This document shows positions 11,924-24,570 of a stretch of 64,000 nt of DNA, in pieces. Origin of the DNA: Physcomitrium patens (Eukaryota; Streptophyta; Bryopsida; Funariales; Funariaceae); NCBI RefSeq assembly GCF_000002425.4, contig NC_037253.1:18598780-18662779 (forward strand), written 5' to 3'. The notes below the pieces were generated by a model that made no database searches, was not told where the DNA came from, and saw only the letters and a program-made list of their open reading frames with translations. A program made the position numbers and the translations under genes. Each line of letters opens with the position of its first letter. Within the stretch, counting starts at the first letter, position 1.

Positions 11924-12917
11924 TGTGCTATACTTAATTTAAGTGCATCAAAGTTATTTGGACAATAATTAATTTCATAAGTAGAAGAGAAAGAACATAA
12001 TGCTAATATATTTATAAATTTGAATAGAATTTAGATTAAGAGGTTGTTGGCTTAAATAGATTATTTAAGCTTAAAATTATAGTCTTTTAGAATAGATATC
12101 CAACTATATAATGGTTCAAGGTACATATTGGAAGAAGATTAGGATAGGGGTTTTGGAATCAAATAGGATTTTTTTTTTTTTTTTTTTTTTTTTTCACAAG
12201 AATTTTTGGCAAGAAAGATTCAATATTGGTTTGGATTTTTTTACTTTACTTTTTGCATTTATATCTTTTTGTGATGATATTTGAAAGAAGCTAGATCAGA
12301 TTTTGAGCTTTCTATTAAACTATAGCATGCAAAAAGATGGAGATTTGAGGAAGGCAATCCAAGAAAATTTGTAGAAAAGGGTTTGATGGAGTTTTTAGGA
12401 CAGGAGATTCAACATTGGTTTGGAATTTTCTATGCCACTTCTTGTATTTTTATCTCTTTGTATTGATATTTAAAAAGAAAATAGATCTGATTGTAAGCTT
12501 TCTAATAAGCTATAGCACATAAGAAATAGAGTTATGAAGAAGAAGATTCAAGCAAATTTATAGAAAAGAGTTGCTTGAATTTTTAGGTAGCAAATTTGAA
12601 TACTAATTTGGAATTTTTTATATCATTTATTAGATTTTTTATTTTTTTATTTATTTTATTTTCAATGAAATAAAATTTACCTAAATTGAGTTAGTAATAA
12701 GTGAGTTATAGATATTTTAGTAAAAAGAGGTTTGGATTTGAAATTTAAATAAGAATTGGATGCATCCTAATACAAGAAAGAAATTAATCTATAAATTGTA
12801 CTTAGCCTTTGGGCTGCCTTATATATTTGATTTTATTTGAGACAACATTATGCCTTTTTATAACCCACTTGTGATTAAAGATTCTATATTCTTTTAAGGA
12901 GGCTCCCTTTCTTGACA
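11924..12917 (+). repeat. LTR of element E family (5' side)
   Basis: It starts TGTGCTATACTTAATTTAAG and ends in CTTGACA. Its first 200 bases and its last 150 bases align closely with the LTR at 44291-45086, which has the same orientation. A 26-base T run (12169-12194) lies inside it. A primer-binding-like TGGTGCTTC begins at 12924, just after the end, which supports the reading as a 5' LTR. Confidence 0.75.
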
Positions 12918-12923
12918 AAAATT

Positions 12924-12941
12924 TGGTGCTTCTATTGAGAG
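12924..12941 (+). promoter_or_regulatory. candidate primer-binding site of element E
   Basis: TGGTGCTTCTATTGAGAG starts seven bases after the LTR end. Starting with TGG fits a tRNA 3' end; which tRNA was used I cannot say with confidence. Confidence 0.45.
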
Positions 12942-13029
12942 TATTCTTTAGACAATTGAAGGTGCAAGTAGAATATAATAGAGTTATAGAGCTTAGTTGC
13001 AAGCTTAGAGTATGAGAAAGAATTCATGA

Positions 13030-13740
13030 GCTAAAATGAGAGAAATGAGATATTTTTGATATTCAAAGATAATCGGTGATTTTGGAAGGGCTAGTATAAG
13101 TCGCACTGGAAGAATAAGTGTTAATGATTTGATCTTAGCTTTGAATATATTCATAGAGAGACATCAAAAGGAACAATCAAGTGAAAAAGAAATGACCAAG
13201 GAATTACAAGGCATGGTCAACAAACACGGGAGGTTTGAAAGGAGGAACATCACTAAGTTTTTTTGAGCATATGTCAAAAAGATGGAAGAACATTAAGTCC
13301 CAAAGTCTTGCTATATCTCTACTTTTGAATTGGCATGTATTCTTGAAATTAAAAAAGAGGGTGAAGGATTTATATGGAAATAATTTAGAAGTCTTTAATG
13401 ACTTTGAAGGAAGGTTAAGAGATTAAATTTTTAATGAATATTTAGATAAAGCAACAAAGATATCATTTTTGGAAAGGATTGAGTAACAACCGAGGAAGTT
13501 TAAGGCCCTCAACAAATTTTTTAGGGACTTTGAGAAAAAATTCTCTCAACTCTCATCTTTATTGAGACTTTTATTGGGTGTGAAGAAGACCAAGCTCTTC
13601 TTGCAAGTAATAGATGAAGGACTAAGAGATACAATAACTCAAAAAATTATTTCAATATTAACATATTTTGGAAAGAATAGTATATTATAGATGAATTATA
13701 GTAAATAATAACATGAGATTTGTATAGCAAATAAAATAAT
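13030..13740 (+). pseudogene. gag remnant of element E
   Basis: Following the LTR and primer site, broken frames on the plus strand resemble the gag start of element C (18830-19260): a helical capsid-like run, then a Glu/Lys-rich segment. Stops break it, for example at 13425. The region is cut off near 13740, where Tc1/mariner sequence begins. Element E pol sequence reappears only at 41650. Confidence 0.5.
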
Positions 13741-13839
13741 CTTTTATAGCTTCCAAATGAGGCTAAGTTGAAAAAAATCCATTAAGTATTTGTGAAACTA
13801 TAACTAATCCAATTTGGACTAGTATTGAAATATTTTTTT

Positions 13840-14182
13840 GAGAGTGGTATTTAATTACATATTAGTACTTTGTAGGACCTCTTTTGGCCTTGATAAGTAC
13901 TTCCAACCTCCTAAGCATACTTTCTATAAATTTCTTGTATAAAATTATTTTAATATTATTTTATTCAATAACTATTTTTTAAAAAATTTCTAATCTCTAT
14001 TTGGTTTTATCTTCTAATTATTGAGTTGGCATTGAAGGTACTTCCAAAGATTTTCAATGGAATAAAGATTAAGAAATTGAGCAAGCTAATCCATTACTTT
14101 AATCTCATGATGATCAAATCACTTCTATTTTAGTTTTGAATCATGTTTAGGGTCATTATTTTGCTAAAAAATTACCTCTTCT
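13840..14182 (-). pseudogene. Tc1/mariner transposase C-terminal remnant
   Basis: On the minus strand the typical catalytic-domain landmarks appear in order. NDPKH-x-SK (about 14140-14165) corresponds to the second Asp region. A decayed form of WPAQSPDLNPIENLW follows, with IENLWKYL fully kept near 14045. The end motif resembling I-x-SMPRR...V..AKGG-x-TKY lies near 13880-13930. This is the DDE transposase of cut-and-paste elements. Stops and C-to-T changes abolish the frame. The N-terminal half is missing because the copy B LTR begins at 14183. Confidence 0.75.
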
Positions 14183-14729
14183 TGTCAAGAACATTAACTG
14201 AAAGAAGATGCATAAACTTAGAAAATTTGTGTTAAAAAAAAGTGACAAAATAGCAATAAAGTAGTATATATATTAAAAAGAAATTAGAATGGTTATTGTA
14301 AAAATAAAAAAATAAAAAATAAAAAATTAGAGATTCTTAAATCAAGATTAGAAGCAAGAAAGGAGTTGACAAGAGTGAAGAAGGATTTACTCTTGACTCT
14401 ATATATATTATCTAATTAGGAGTTATGTAGCAATGTTCTATATGATCTCTAATATATGTTGACTTTGCAAGATACATGCCTAACTTATAAGGTAAGTTTT
14501 CTATATGTGGGCCATATAATTAGTTTGTTCTTCAAGCTACTAATATGTGTAGTATATGGCCAACTTTTTGAGTATGATTTTAACCTAAAAAGTCAATTAT
14601 AGATACCTATAAAGTCAAAGCAACATCTATGAAGTTCCTATAAAAGATATTATGGAAGAAACCTACTTTTATCTACTTTTATCTAAATTATATAGATAAT
14701 TATTGGTTTACATGTACATATCCATGACA
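14183..14729 (-). repeat. 3' LTR of gypsy copy B
   Basis: The reverse complement begins TGTCATGG at 14729 and ends CTTGACA at 14183. It aligns with the 561-bp LTRs of copy A over its length but is heavily C-to-T decayed. The polypurine tract of the element lies next to it at about 14730-14745 (minus strand AGAAGAGAAGATAA). Confidence 0.8.
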
Positions 14730-14830
14730 TTATCTTCTCTTCTAGGAACGAGTTTCACAAAGAGCAGTCTTCATATGTTAAGAAAATCTAAGATGTAGCA
14801 AATTATAATTACTATTTACTCCAATCTTTG

Positions 14831-15193
14831 TTATCTTTGAAGATAGTTGATAGGCTTTCTAAGCCATCGATAGTGTTTCATACCAGAGAAAATAAACCAC
14901 CTTGTTATTTGATCATTGTTAAGACCTTTGTAACTTCCTTCAAATAAAATATTTTCAACACTGTCAAGAATTTTTCCTACCTCTAATAAAATCACCAAAC
15001 ATCGGGAGTTTCTTCCAAGGTCATGATACCAAACATATTGTATCTTGCCATCTATTCAAGAAAAGACATGTTGTTCTTGAGGATCTTCATCTCGATTTTT
15101 TCATCTAGAAGATTGTAACAATTGCAATGTCTTGTCTAATAAGTCCACAAATAAAAATTCTTGAGTTGAATATGTTGGTTGTTGGTTTTCCAT
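14831..15193 (-). CDS. extra reading frame downstream of pol, copy B
   Basis: It starts with MENQQPT on the minus strand, is about 120 codons long and ends just before the polypurine tract. It is the counterpart of the frame at 33329-33685 in copy A: the start MENQQPT, the block VWYHDLGR-x-SRCLVILLEVG and the block GLNNDQI are shared. Two internal stops (arising by C-to-T change) break it. Where copy A has a TAA this copy has CAA, so the frame was open in their ancestor. The function is unknown; no domain is recognised. Confidence 0.6.
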
Positions 15194-15304
15194 GTCTTTA
15201 ATATCATAAATATATAGAAGCTACAAAAAAAGATAGAAAGTAGAATGTAATCTTCTCTGGACCTTATTTCTTTTATAACAAAGACTTACTATTCTTTATC
15301 TTGA

Positions 15305-17222
15305 TTTAGATGGATGTCATCGATGAAAAGCCTCTACTCCCTTTGTTGCATTTGTAAGATTTTTTATTGGCTCCTATGTGCATTCACTAATATCATATTC
15401 ATGCCAATAGACAAGATATTCTAATTTATTTTGGTGTCGCCTTAAGTCTAGAACTTCTTTTATTTCAAACTCTTCATTATTGTTTACTTCTATAGGAGGA
15501 AGTCAAGCTTATGTTCTTCTTCATATGACCTTTTGTAGTTCTTGAGCTTCCTATAATTGCATCTTCATTGTTTCATGTAGTTCTGATAAACAATTTACCA
15601 AATCTTTTGTCATAGGATTATCAACTTTTGAAAAATTAAAAGTATCAAGTTGTGGTTGGTAACTAAAATCGACAAAAAAAATACATTTTTTATGTAGAAG
15701 AATGCATCGTATTATTATAAACAAATTCTATCAATGGCAAAAAGATTCTTAAATCATCTTGTCAATAATTGATAGTATATCTTAAATATTACTCCAAAAT
15801 TTGGTTTATGTACTATTTTTATTTATCAATTTGAAGATGAAAGGCTGAAGAAAGCTTTATGTCCACCTTTAAAATCTTAAAAAGATTTCTTTAAAATCTT
15901 GATACAAATTGAATCCTCCTATCCGATATAATATGTTTTGGTAATCTATGATATTGATAGATATCGTCAAGGAAAAGCTTGGTAATTTTTTCACTTATGA
16001 TAGATTTTGTACATGGTACAAAATTTGCCATTTTGGTAAAACAATCTACTATCATAAATATAGAATCATATAATTCTGAGACTGGAAGATCCATAATAAA
16101 ATCCATTGAAATAGAAGACCATGGTTGCTTTGGAATAAGTAATGGTTGAAGAAGTCTATAAAGTTGATGCTGAGGAATTTTTGACCTTGAACAAATATCA
16201 CATAATTGAACAAAGTCTTTTATAGCCTTTCATATTTGCGGCCATCAAAAATCTCAAGGTATTAATTCCACAAAATTATTGTATACAAAAAGTCAACACA
16301 ATACAAGATTGGTACAAAAACAAAGGCTATCTTTAAAGCTTCAAATATTGCTTCTACTTCTTGATTCCATTGAAGTTTGTCTTTATAAGTCAAACATGTA
16401 AGTAGAGTTACAATTTGAAAGAAGTCCTTGATGAAGATCTTATAATAATTGGCAAATCCCAAAAAACATTCAAGATCTCAAACCATTTTTGAGATCTTCT
16501 AATCCATAATAATTTTAACTTTTTTAAGATCCATCGAAAGTCAATTATTTGAAATGATATAATTTAAGAAGTCAAATTTACTAATATAGAATATATACTT
16601 TTTTATCTTCGCAAAAAGTCTTGCATCTCTTAATTTTTGTAACACATAACAAATATGAAGTTCATATTCTTTTATATTCTTAAAATAGATCAAGATATTT
16701 TTTAGATAAGAGACAATAAAATCGTCCAAAAACTCTAAAAAAATATCATTCATAAGATGTTGAAAAGTTGTTGGTGCATTTGTAAGTCTAAAAGGCATGA
16801 CATTATATTCAAAATGTCCATACTTGGTTCAAAATGCAATCTTTCATTCAACTCCTTTGATGTGTACTAGATTATATTTTTTTATAGATCTATTTTGTAT
16901 AGATTTTATCTTGATTCAACTGATCAAGCAGTCTAGATATTAAAGGTAATGGATATCTATTCTTGATGGTGATCTTATTCAGTCCTCAATAATCAATATA
17001 CATCTGCAATGATCCATCTTTTTTCTTCACAAATAGAATTAGGACTCCTACTAGAAATTTGAAATAGTATATAAAGATGTTGGCTAGATTCTATTTAATA
17101 TACTCATTAAATTTGGCCAACTCATTTTGTGATAAATTGTAGATTGATACAAATAGGGATTATGCTCCTTCTTGAAGGTCATTTAAACAAACATAGAAAC
17201 GATGTTTTAAAAGAGTATCCAC
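15305..17222 (-). pseudogene. pol remnant of gypsy copy B (RT, RNase H, IN, chromodomain)
   Basis: On the minus strand, in coding order: reverse transcriptase beginning near 17220 (VKKKDGS at about 17015), the MPF-x-LTNAP block at 16798, and an FVSYLKN-like block where YLDD is expected, so the catalytic Asp pair is lost. The RNase H start is at about 16462-16262. An internal deletion near 16260 removes the rest of RNase H and the integrase zinc finger. The integrase core follows (MDFIMDLP at 16106, SDR...FVSRF at 15891), then a chromodomain at about 15500-15314. Many stops are present. The protease and gag-side part lies beyond element C, at 25881-26450. Confidence 0.8.
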
Positions 17223-18546
17223 TATCATAATGTAATACGACTATATAGTGAAACTATAATCAAAATTAAATTTCTAATTAATATTTAATTATCTTGATTT
17301 AATAATAATTTAAGGTATCTAAATATGGCTTTTATAAAAGCCTCTTAGATTATTTTTTTATCTTAATAGTTTGTAGGTTGAAGGTTAATTAATAATTTTA
17401 CCTTCTAGGCTATAGAGACTCTTTTACTACCTTAAAAAGACCATAAATTGATAAAATCAGATTAAAAGAAGTAAATAATTAGTATAGTTAATACTAGGAT
17501 TAAATTGAGGATAGATTTGGGCTAAAAAATCCTTATGATAGGTTAGATTGATACTCAAGGCTTGACTATTTGTGAGATACGGTCAAAATCAGATCTCTAG
17601 CCACTAAAACGACCACCTAGGGCAAAATAGAGAATCATTCAAAGATCAAAGATTAGAGTTTGAGAGCTAGATTAGAGCTTCTTCTAAAGACATAAGGTTG
17701 GTTTTGGTAGGATTTAGACAGACTTAGCAATTGTTGTTAGAAGTCAAGGTTTGTATTGGCAACTTGAGATTTATACAATAAAATTAGGGCTAGCACTCTC
17801 AACTAGTTCATAAAATTGATATCACATCTATAGTCTAAATTTTGAAAATACTTGATTAATTAGGTGTTTTAAATATATATAAAATTTTGTGGTAATCTAA
17901 CAATGCAATTGGAAGATATCTAGGTTTTGGTACAAAGATATATTTGAAGCTGGTAGTTTGAGGTTGAATAGGATTTTTATAATATCTAGAGATCTATTAG
18001 TCGGATCAAGGTGAAATTTCTTACGATATTGAAGGACTAGTAGATTAAGCTGCATATCAATTTTGAATAGAAGTTAATAGTTGAAGAAGGAGAAATCACT
18101 ATTGGAACTTTTTCTTTATCTTTCAAGTTGGCGGCCAAGTGACATCAATTCAGTTTTTGGAAGTTTGCTCACAATCTATTAGTTGGATTACACTAAAAAT
18201 ACTTGAGCATATAGAAGATTTATATTAACAATTACATGCAAAATTTCACATCAAGTGGATGGTCAAATTAGAAGTTACAACTTATCAAAGCTCACTAATT
18301 AGACTTGGGACTTACAAGAAAAATCTAAATAGCTTAAATATGAAAGTAACTAGGTAATTGAGATTTATATGTAATTGAAGCTACTAAAAAGAGTACTTTT
18401 TAGCATTTTTGAATTAAAATTCGGATTATATTCCTCTCATATAGGTGAAATCTATTAGGATTTCTTGGATATTTATAAAATACAACCTCATCTTTTTCAA
18501 CTAGGTGCTTGGTACATTCTCAAGCAAGATAATATGTAATATGACA
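17223..18546 (+). repeat. 5' LTR of element C
   Basis: About 1.32 kb. It starts TATCATAATGTAATACG (the first G of TGTC has become A) and ends GTAATATGACA. It matches the 3' LTR at 24571-25880 throughout, and the solo LTR at 9230-10576 in reverse. Confidence 0.85.
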
Positions 18547-18550
18547 TAAG

Positions 18551-18568
18551 TGGTGAACCCGACGTGAA
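18551..18568 (+). promoter_or_regulatory. primer-binding site of element C, tRNA-Trp type
   Basis: TGGTGAACCCGACGTGAA begins four bases after the 5' LTR. It is complementary to the 3' end of plant tRNA-Trp as I recall it (ending ...CACGTCGGGTTCACCA). It is strikingly free of C-to-T decay compared with the rest of the element. Confidence 0.7.
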
Positions 18569-18615
18569 CATTTGGGATGGAAGGTATTGAATTGTATTTG
18601 TGGTTATTTAAAATT

Positions 18616-20130
18616 GATGGTGCTAGAAAGCAAGAAAGTTGAATTTGGTATCTTTGATGGAACTTTGAGTGGAGTTGCAAGTGGATCTTCAAGTAGAGCT
18701 TCAAGTGGATTTTTTACTAGTAAACAAGGTTTGTACTTTGATCTAAATATTACAAAAATGTTTCAAGTATTCACATTATTTATAAAACAACAGTAGGGCA
18801 ATGATCAAAAAGAGGCTTTGGCAACCAAAGCATTGCAAGTAATGTATACCAATATTGACCAATTTGATGGAAGAAATATTTTCAAATATTTAAGATGTTA
18901 TATGCAGGAAATAGATTTACATTTCTGAGAAGGAGATGATTCAATTATTTGAGCTTGCTATGATATTAAAGATAAAAGAGCATATAAGGTCTATTATAAG
19001 ATAATTTGAAAGTTCATGAAAGATATTTTTACATGCATTAAAAGATGATTATTTTTAGAGGATATTGATCGAGTTACTAAGAAATCATTCTTAGAATGGA
19101 TTGAACAACCTAACAAAAATTTACAAGCTACAAAATTATTAAGAAAATTTGAAAGGTAATTTTTTTTATTATTTAAAATAGAAAAATTAACATTAGAATC
19201 AAACAAGATTGAATTGTTTCTTCAAGCTGTTCATAGAGAATTATAAGAAAAGTTGGAAGTTCTTCTTGAAGACAAGGAAGAAGATAAAGGATTGACAACA
19301 AAGTGGAGGGTTGTTGAAGATGCTATTGGATTACTTGCCAAAAGAGAAAGGAGAAAGGATAGGATTGATGCTCGAAGAATGGTACAAGTACCAAAGATCC
19401 CAATCTCTACTATACAATTGACTTTGCTTACTGTCCAACCTCCATTGGCTTCACCAAAGAAAGAAGATATGGAACTTAAAGAGTTTATACAAGGGATGTG
19501 ATATCTTCAAATCAAACTTGTAAGGCTTGAAGAAAAGACTTCTATAATAAGTTCAAAGGCTACTTTTAAATAAGGGTATGTGCAAAAATGTATTTGATAT
19601 GATGATGATTTTTATTTTCAAAAATATTGTAGTGAATTTGAAGAGATAGTATAATAAGACATTATTTATTGAAAAGATGGAAAGGTTGCATTGAAGAATA
19701 CTGGTGATCTTCTCCAAACTAACTTTGGTAAAAGAAGCATGAAAGCATTGGTTAAAGATTATTTACCAATACATGGAATTGCAGCAATGGAAGCTGCAAG
19801 TTATAGAACTAAGGTAGATAATGATGGCAGATAGAATTATGTTGGAAATATTCAACCTAGAGAACTTTGGTGTTCTGTCATTTCTACAACACAAAAAGAA
19901 AAGATACCACAAAGATCTTTATTAAGAATTATTGTAACAATTCATGGTGCTACAAGTTGGAAGGATCTTGTAGAAGCTTTGTTAGTATATGCTTATATTA
20001 TTAAAAGCCAACATGAAGCTTTAATGCAAGAAAAGAGGAGATTTTTTTTTGATAATACAAGAGAAGGAAATTCTTCTAAGAGACAAACTTGAAGAAATAA
20101 GGCTCGTGAAGCAGCTTCACAAGAATTGCC
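18616..20130 (+). pseudogene. gag remnant of element C
   Basis: A Ser/Gly-rich start (18640-18720) leads to a capsid-like helical region around 18840-19260 and a Lys/Glu-rich stretch at 19253-19500. Stops recur every 30-90 codons, and no zinc knuckle could be identified. It codes for the particle protein in the intact ancestor. Confidence 0.55.
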
Positions 20131-20365
20131 CACAAAAGATACTTCAACAATATTAGAAAAAAAAATAAAGGAGATGAAAGATAAAGATAAATTAATAACT
20201 TATAAACTAATTTTTGATATTAAAGCAACAAAAAATTTAAAAGAAGTGCTTGAGGAATATGTATTCAATGCTAAGGTTGAGTTTACATAAAAAGAAATTT
20301 TAAGAATTACCAAGAAAGAATTCTATGATGTCATTATTGACAATATTAAACAAAAGAGGTAATAA

Positions 20366-21120
20366 ATGGTAGAAGCTAGATTAAATCATGCTATTGATGC
20401 ATGCATATATGAGGGTGAAGAAAATGTATTTGATAATTGTTACAAACAATCAACAAGTGAAGAGAGGAGTCATAATCAAAGAGTATATTTTGATGATCAA
20501 GGTAATAAAGATAGAGAGGTTTTAAGTCATTATACTCAAAAGCATTGAGTTAGAACAACTACAAAGGCATTAGTAAAGGTTGGAGATATAGATGAGCCAA
20601 TTGTTGCTTTGATTGACCGCAGTTCAAAGATAAACCTTATATCTAATAATCTTTATATGAAGCAAAGATGGCCAATTGATATGGAGCATGGATGGAAAAT
20701 ACGAGCAGCTAATAATACATAAGGTGAATTATATGGTGATTGCCTAGATATAAAAATTTAGATTGATAATATTGCAATGGAGCAAAATTTTTTTGTTTAA
20801 AATACAATGCCTTATCCTCTCATTTTGGAGCAACCATATATTATTGCAACCTGGATGGAAACAAAGGTGCTTGATGATAGTTGAGCTTATGCACGAATTT
20901 ATAATGAGGATGAGAGGAAGATAGTATAGTTTTTGATTGTGCTTCCAAATCATGAGCAAAATCAAGATAAATTGAGAGAAAATCCATTGCCAAGGGTTGT
21001 TGAAGAATTCAAGGATATTTTGAGGGTACTACTATAAAGCAATATTAGAAATGTACAAAAGAAGAGGTACTCTTTCAAGATGTAAGTGCCTTTGATAGAG
21101 GATTTATTGATATTTTTGAA
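20366..21120 (+). pseudogene. aspartic protease region of element C
   Basis: After a 60-codon frame, the run V-A-L-I-D-R-S-S-K-I-N-L-I-S at about 20605-20650 matches the retroviral protease active site (D-[ST]-G-[AS]-x-x-N-L-I-S). The catalytic Asp is kept, but the flap-side residues are decayed (DRSS in place of DSGS). The downstream P-L-I-L-x-x-P-Y-I block fits the I-L-G-x-x-W/Y motif at the end of the domain. Confidence 0.6.
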
Positions 21121-21131
21121 AATGGAGTTTT

Positions 21132-22990
21132 ATGTATAAAAAGATTGATGACTTAAAAAGAAAAGAAAAAAAAGAATTGTGTATTATTGAAAAAGAATTA
21201 TATAAATTAGGTATATTTAAAGATAATGAAAAGATTATTGGTATTTATGAAGAAAATAGACTGGAAGATCATTTGGAATTGATTACATCTATTGAATTAG
21301 GTGACGATGATAAAGTTATATCAATTCATTTAAGAGAAGTTTATGATATAATTAAATCTTTTCAAGCACTAGAGGTTATAGTTGAAACAAAATATAAGAC
21401 AATAGATAAGAAAATTAAACTTATTACTGGATCTTTGCTAAAAGATTCTACAAAACAAATGGAGGAAGAATCAAAGAAAAGGAGCTTGAGGGATTCAAGG
21501 AATATTGGATACAAGTTTATTAAAGAAACTTTTCAGGGATTGAAGATTAATTTTGATGGCTCTTTATTGCCAGAGGAAATTATTTTCTTCAAAGAGATGT
21601 TGGCAAAATATAATTTATCATTTGTCTTTGAATCTTACAAAATTAGGTATATGGATCCAAATATTGTAATACCTATGGTTATTTTCATTGTACCACATAT
21701 ACTTTAGAATTTAAGGCCAATTTGAGTACCAAAGGTACATTTATCAAGCTTAGTAGAATATTAAAAAAAAAGATGAAGATGAAGATTTTGGAGCCCTCTT
21801 TTGCACCATATTCTAATCGATGGTTTTTAGTGCTTAAGAAAAATTAATCATTATGATTTATTCAAGATATGCAACCAATGAATGTCATAACTATCAGGAA
21901 TGTAGAAATTGAGCCTATAATAGAAGAATTTATTGAGGCATTTACAAGAAGGGCTATTTATTCAATGGATGATTTATATTTGGCCTATGATCTATTTCAA
22001 CTTGCAAAAAGGAGTAGAGATATGACAATGATGAGAATACCACTTGGATTTGTTAGAATGTATACTCTTCTTTAAGATAAAATTAATTAAATTACACATA
22101 TGATGAACAGAATGAATAAGGTATTGAGAGATTTTATTCTTGAGAAGTCTATGCTTTTTCTAGATGATGTTCCTATAATTAGGTGCAAAGAAAAAGACAA
22201 GGATGAAACTTTAGATAAGAAGGGGTGTCACAAGTATGTTGTTAATCATATACAAGATTATAAAAAAATACTAATTTGGCTTGGAAAAGTTCATCTTATA
22301 TTATTGGATGTAAAATCTACATTTGAAATACAAGAAGCTGTGATTGTTGGACATTTATGTCGATTTTATGGAAGAAAACCAGAACCAAATAAGATTGATG
22401 TGATTGAGAGAATGAAAGAAGATTATAGTTTTTTAACAAAGGTAAGTAGATTTTTAGATGTATGTGTATTTTATCATATTTAGATTCTTCATTATGCTCA
22501 TATAGCAGATCCATTGTATGAATTGTTATGCAAAGGCTAGGGATTTAAATGGGAAGAAAAGCATATTAAAGCAATGCAAAGATTGGAAAAATTATTGACA
22601 TTGCCTCCAATATTGATTAAAATACATTATAATTACAATAGACCACTAATTTTTACAATGGATACTAGTCCAATTACCATTAGATAGACTATAGGTTAAG
22701 ATGATTCAAATAGACACAAATTTGTAGTGTGATTTGGATCTAAGGTTTTAAATACTTGCCAACATGCATATTCACAGGTGAAAAGAGAACTATAGAGAGT
22801 TATTTCAGTTATAAGAGTTGAAAAAGATTATTTGATTGGGACTATGATAGTGATTGAAACGGATTGTTTGCCTTTACTTAGAATGATTACTAATTGTACA
22901 ATACTAGATATTGCAATGTTGAGATGGATTGCTTATATCAAATTATTAAATTGAGAATTTAAGCATGTTATAGAGAAAGATAATTCTAAT
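21132..22990 (+). pseudogene. reverse transcriptase and RNase H remnant of element C
   Basis: A 191-codon open linker (21132-21707) precedes RT. RT blocks are visible: P-Y-S-N-R-W near 21810, the finger block DLYLAYDLFQLAKRSRD near 21980, and the active site FLDDV near 22165. The thumb/connection block GHLCRFYGRKP is near 22345, and RNase H starts with F-T-M-D-T-S near 22655. At least ten stops are present. RNase H becomes unreadable by about 22990. Confidence 0.7.
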
Positions 22991-23289
22991 AGCAGATATA
23001 TTATTTTGAGCAGTATATGATAGAAAAGATGAAATGATTGAAGATATTGATGATGTGGATACAAAATTTTATTCAATTGCATAATTGAACAAGGAAGATA
23101 AGCCATTTCATGAAGAAAATTATGAAGAATTATTAGATATTGGACATTATTTGAGTGCATTAATCAAGCGTACTAATTGGTCAATTGAAAAATTTTAAAA
23201 AATTAGAAAAAAAGCATATAGGTTTGTATTAAAAAGATGATATCTATGGAAGAGGCCAAAATCAAATATTAGAATGCCATGACAAGTAG

Positions 23290-24375
23290 TAGGTATTAAA
23301 GAAGTTCAACAAAGACTACTCAAGGAATTTCATGATAGTTTATAGGTGGAACATAGAAGAATTTGGACTACTTTTGCTAAATTGAAAGAACGATATTGGT
23401 AGAAGAATATGTATCGAGATGTAGCTTCATTTGTAGAATCTTATGTAACTTATCAAATGTATTCAAATATACGAAATCGAGATTGATGACATCTGACATA
23501 TCCTTTAGCTATTCATTTTAAATAAATTATGAATTTGATTACTATGCCCATAGGACTATGATAAATGAGATATTTAATTTTAGCTTGTGAAGATTTATCA
23601 AACCAAGTAGAAGACAAGGTATCAAAAACAAAGTCCAGAGAAGAAATTTGTAGGTTTTTACTTGAGGATGTTATTTGTCACTATAGATGTATGAAAAAGA
23701 TCACTACAGATCATAGAGAATTAGATGTACATGAAGCTTGTGAGTTTTTTAAGAAATTTGGGATTAAATTATCATTGACTATTGCTTATAATCTAAAGGA
23801 GAATGTAAAGAATGAATGTAGACATCCATTAATTGTAAAAGCCTTAGTTAGAGCTTCCAATAGAAGAAAGAAAGAATGGCCTCAAATTCTATCTTATGCA
23901 TTATCGGTGATCAAATAACATATAGTTTAGTAATATAATATATGCCAATGGAACTTATGACAAGTCAAAAATCAATTATGCCAATTAAAGAACATGTACC
24001 AACTTGGAATATGCTACCATGGAAAGATGAATTTATAAACGAGGAATTATTAGCTATTAGAATTTGACAACTTGAACAAGGATCGAAAGATGCAAAACTA
24101 GCATTAAAAAAGTTACAAAAGGCAAGATTAGGGAATAAGACTCAATTTGATAAGCAACATCAATTAATGCCTAGAGCAATTGAAGAAGGTGATTGGATAC
24201 TTGTTTATGATAGTAGTCTAGATAACCAACATAGTACTTTGCAAAAGTTTTCAAAACATTGGTTTGGACTATATGTGGTAGTAATAATTCATAGTAAATG
24301 TACATATTCATTAAAGGAGTTATATGGTATGAGGTTGAAGATAACTATAACTAGGAAGAAAGTGAAGATTTTCAA
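23290..24375 (+). pseudogene. integrase remnant of element C
   Basis: The zinc-finger region (H...H...C...C, with the first Cys altered) lies at about 23320-23460. A core block with LITMPIG is near 23535, and the block D-H-R-E-L-D-V-H-E-A with Y-N-L-K-E-N-V-K-N-E near 23710-23820 matches the second Asp and the Glu of DD35E in this lineage. Frame 23565-23918 is still open. The C-terminal part ends near 24375, before the polypurine tract. Confidence 0.65.
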
Positions 24376-24570
24376 AAGATGAGAGAGAGAAATCAATATG
24401 AAAGATCATGCTAAAAATATCAATATTTTTGAAGACAAATATTTTAAAGACGATGGAAAAAATAAAAATAAAGGATTTGATGAAGAAAATGAAGAAATGG
24501 TGTGATATCAATTATGGCATATGGTTCATTTGGCACATGCCGAAAGATGTATAGGTTAAGAGGGAGTGGA

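Noticed and set aside
18551-18568. tRNA gene fragment
   Set aside because: Only the 3'-end complement is present and it sits four bases after an LTR, so it is a primer-binding site.
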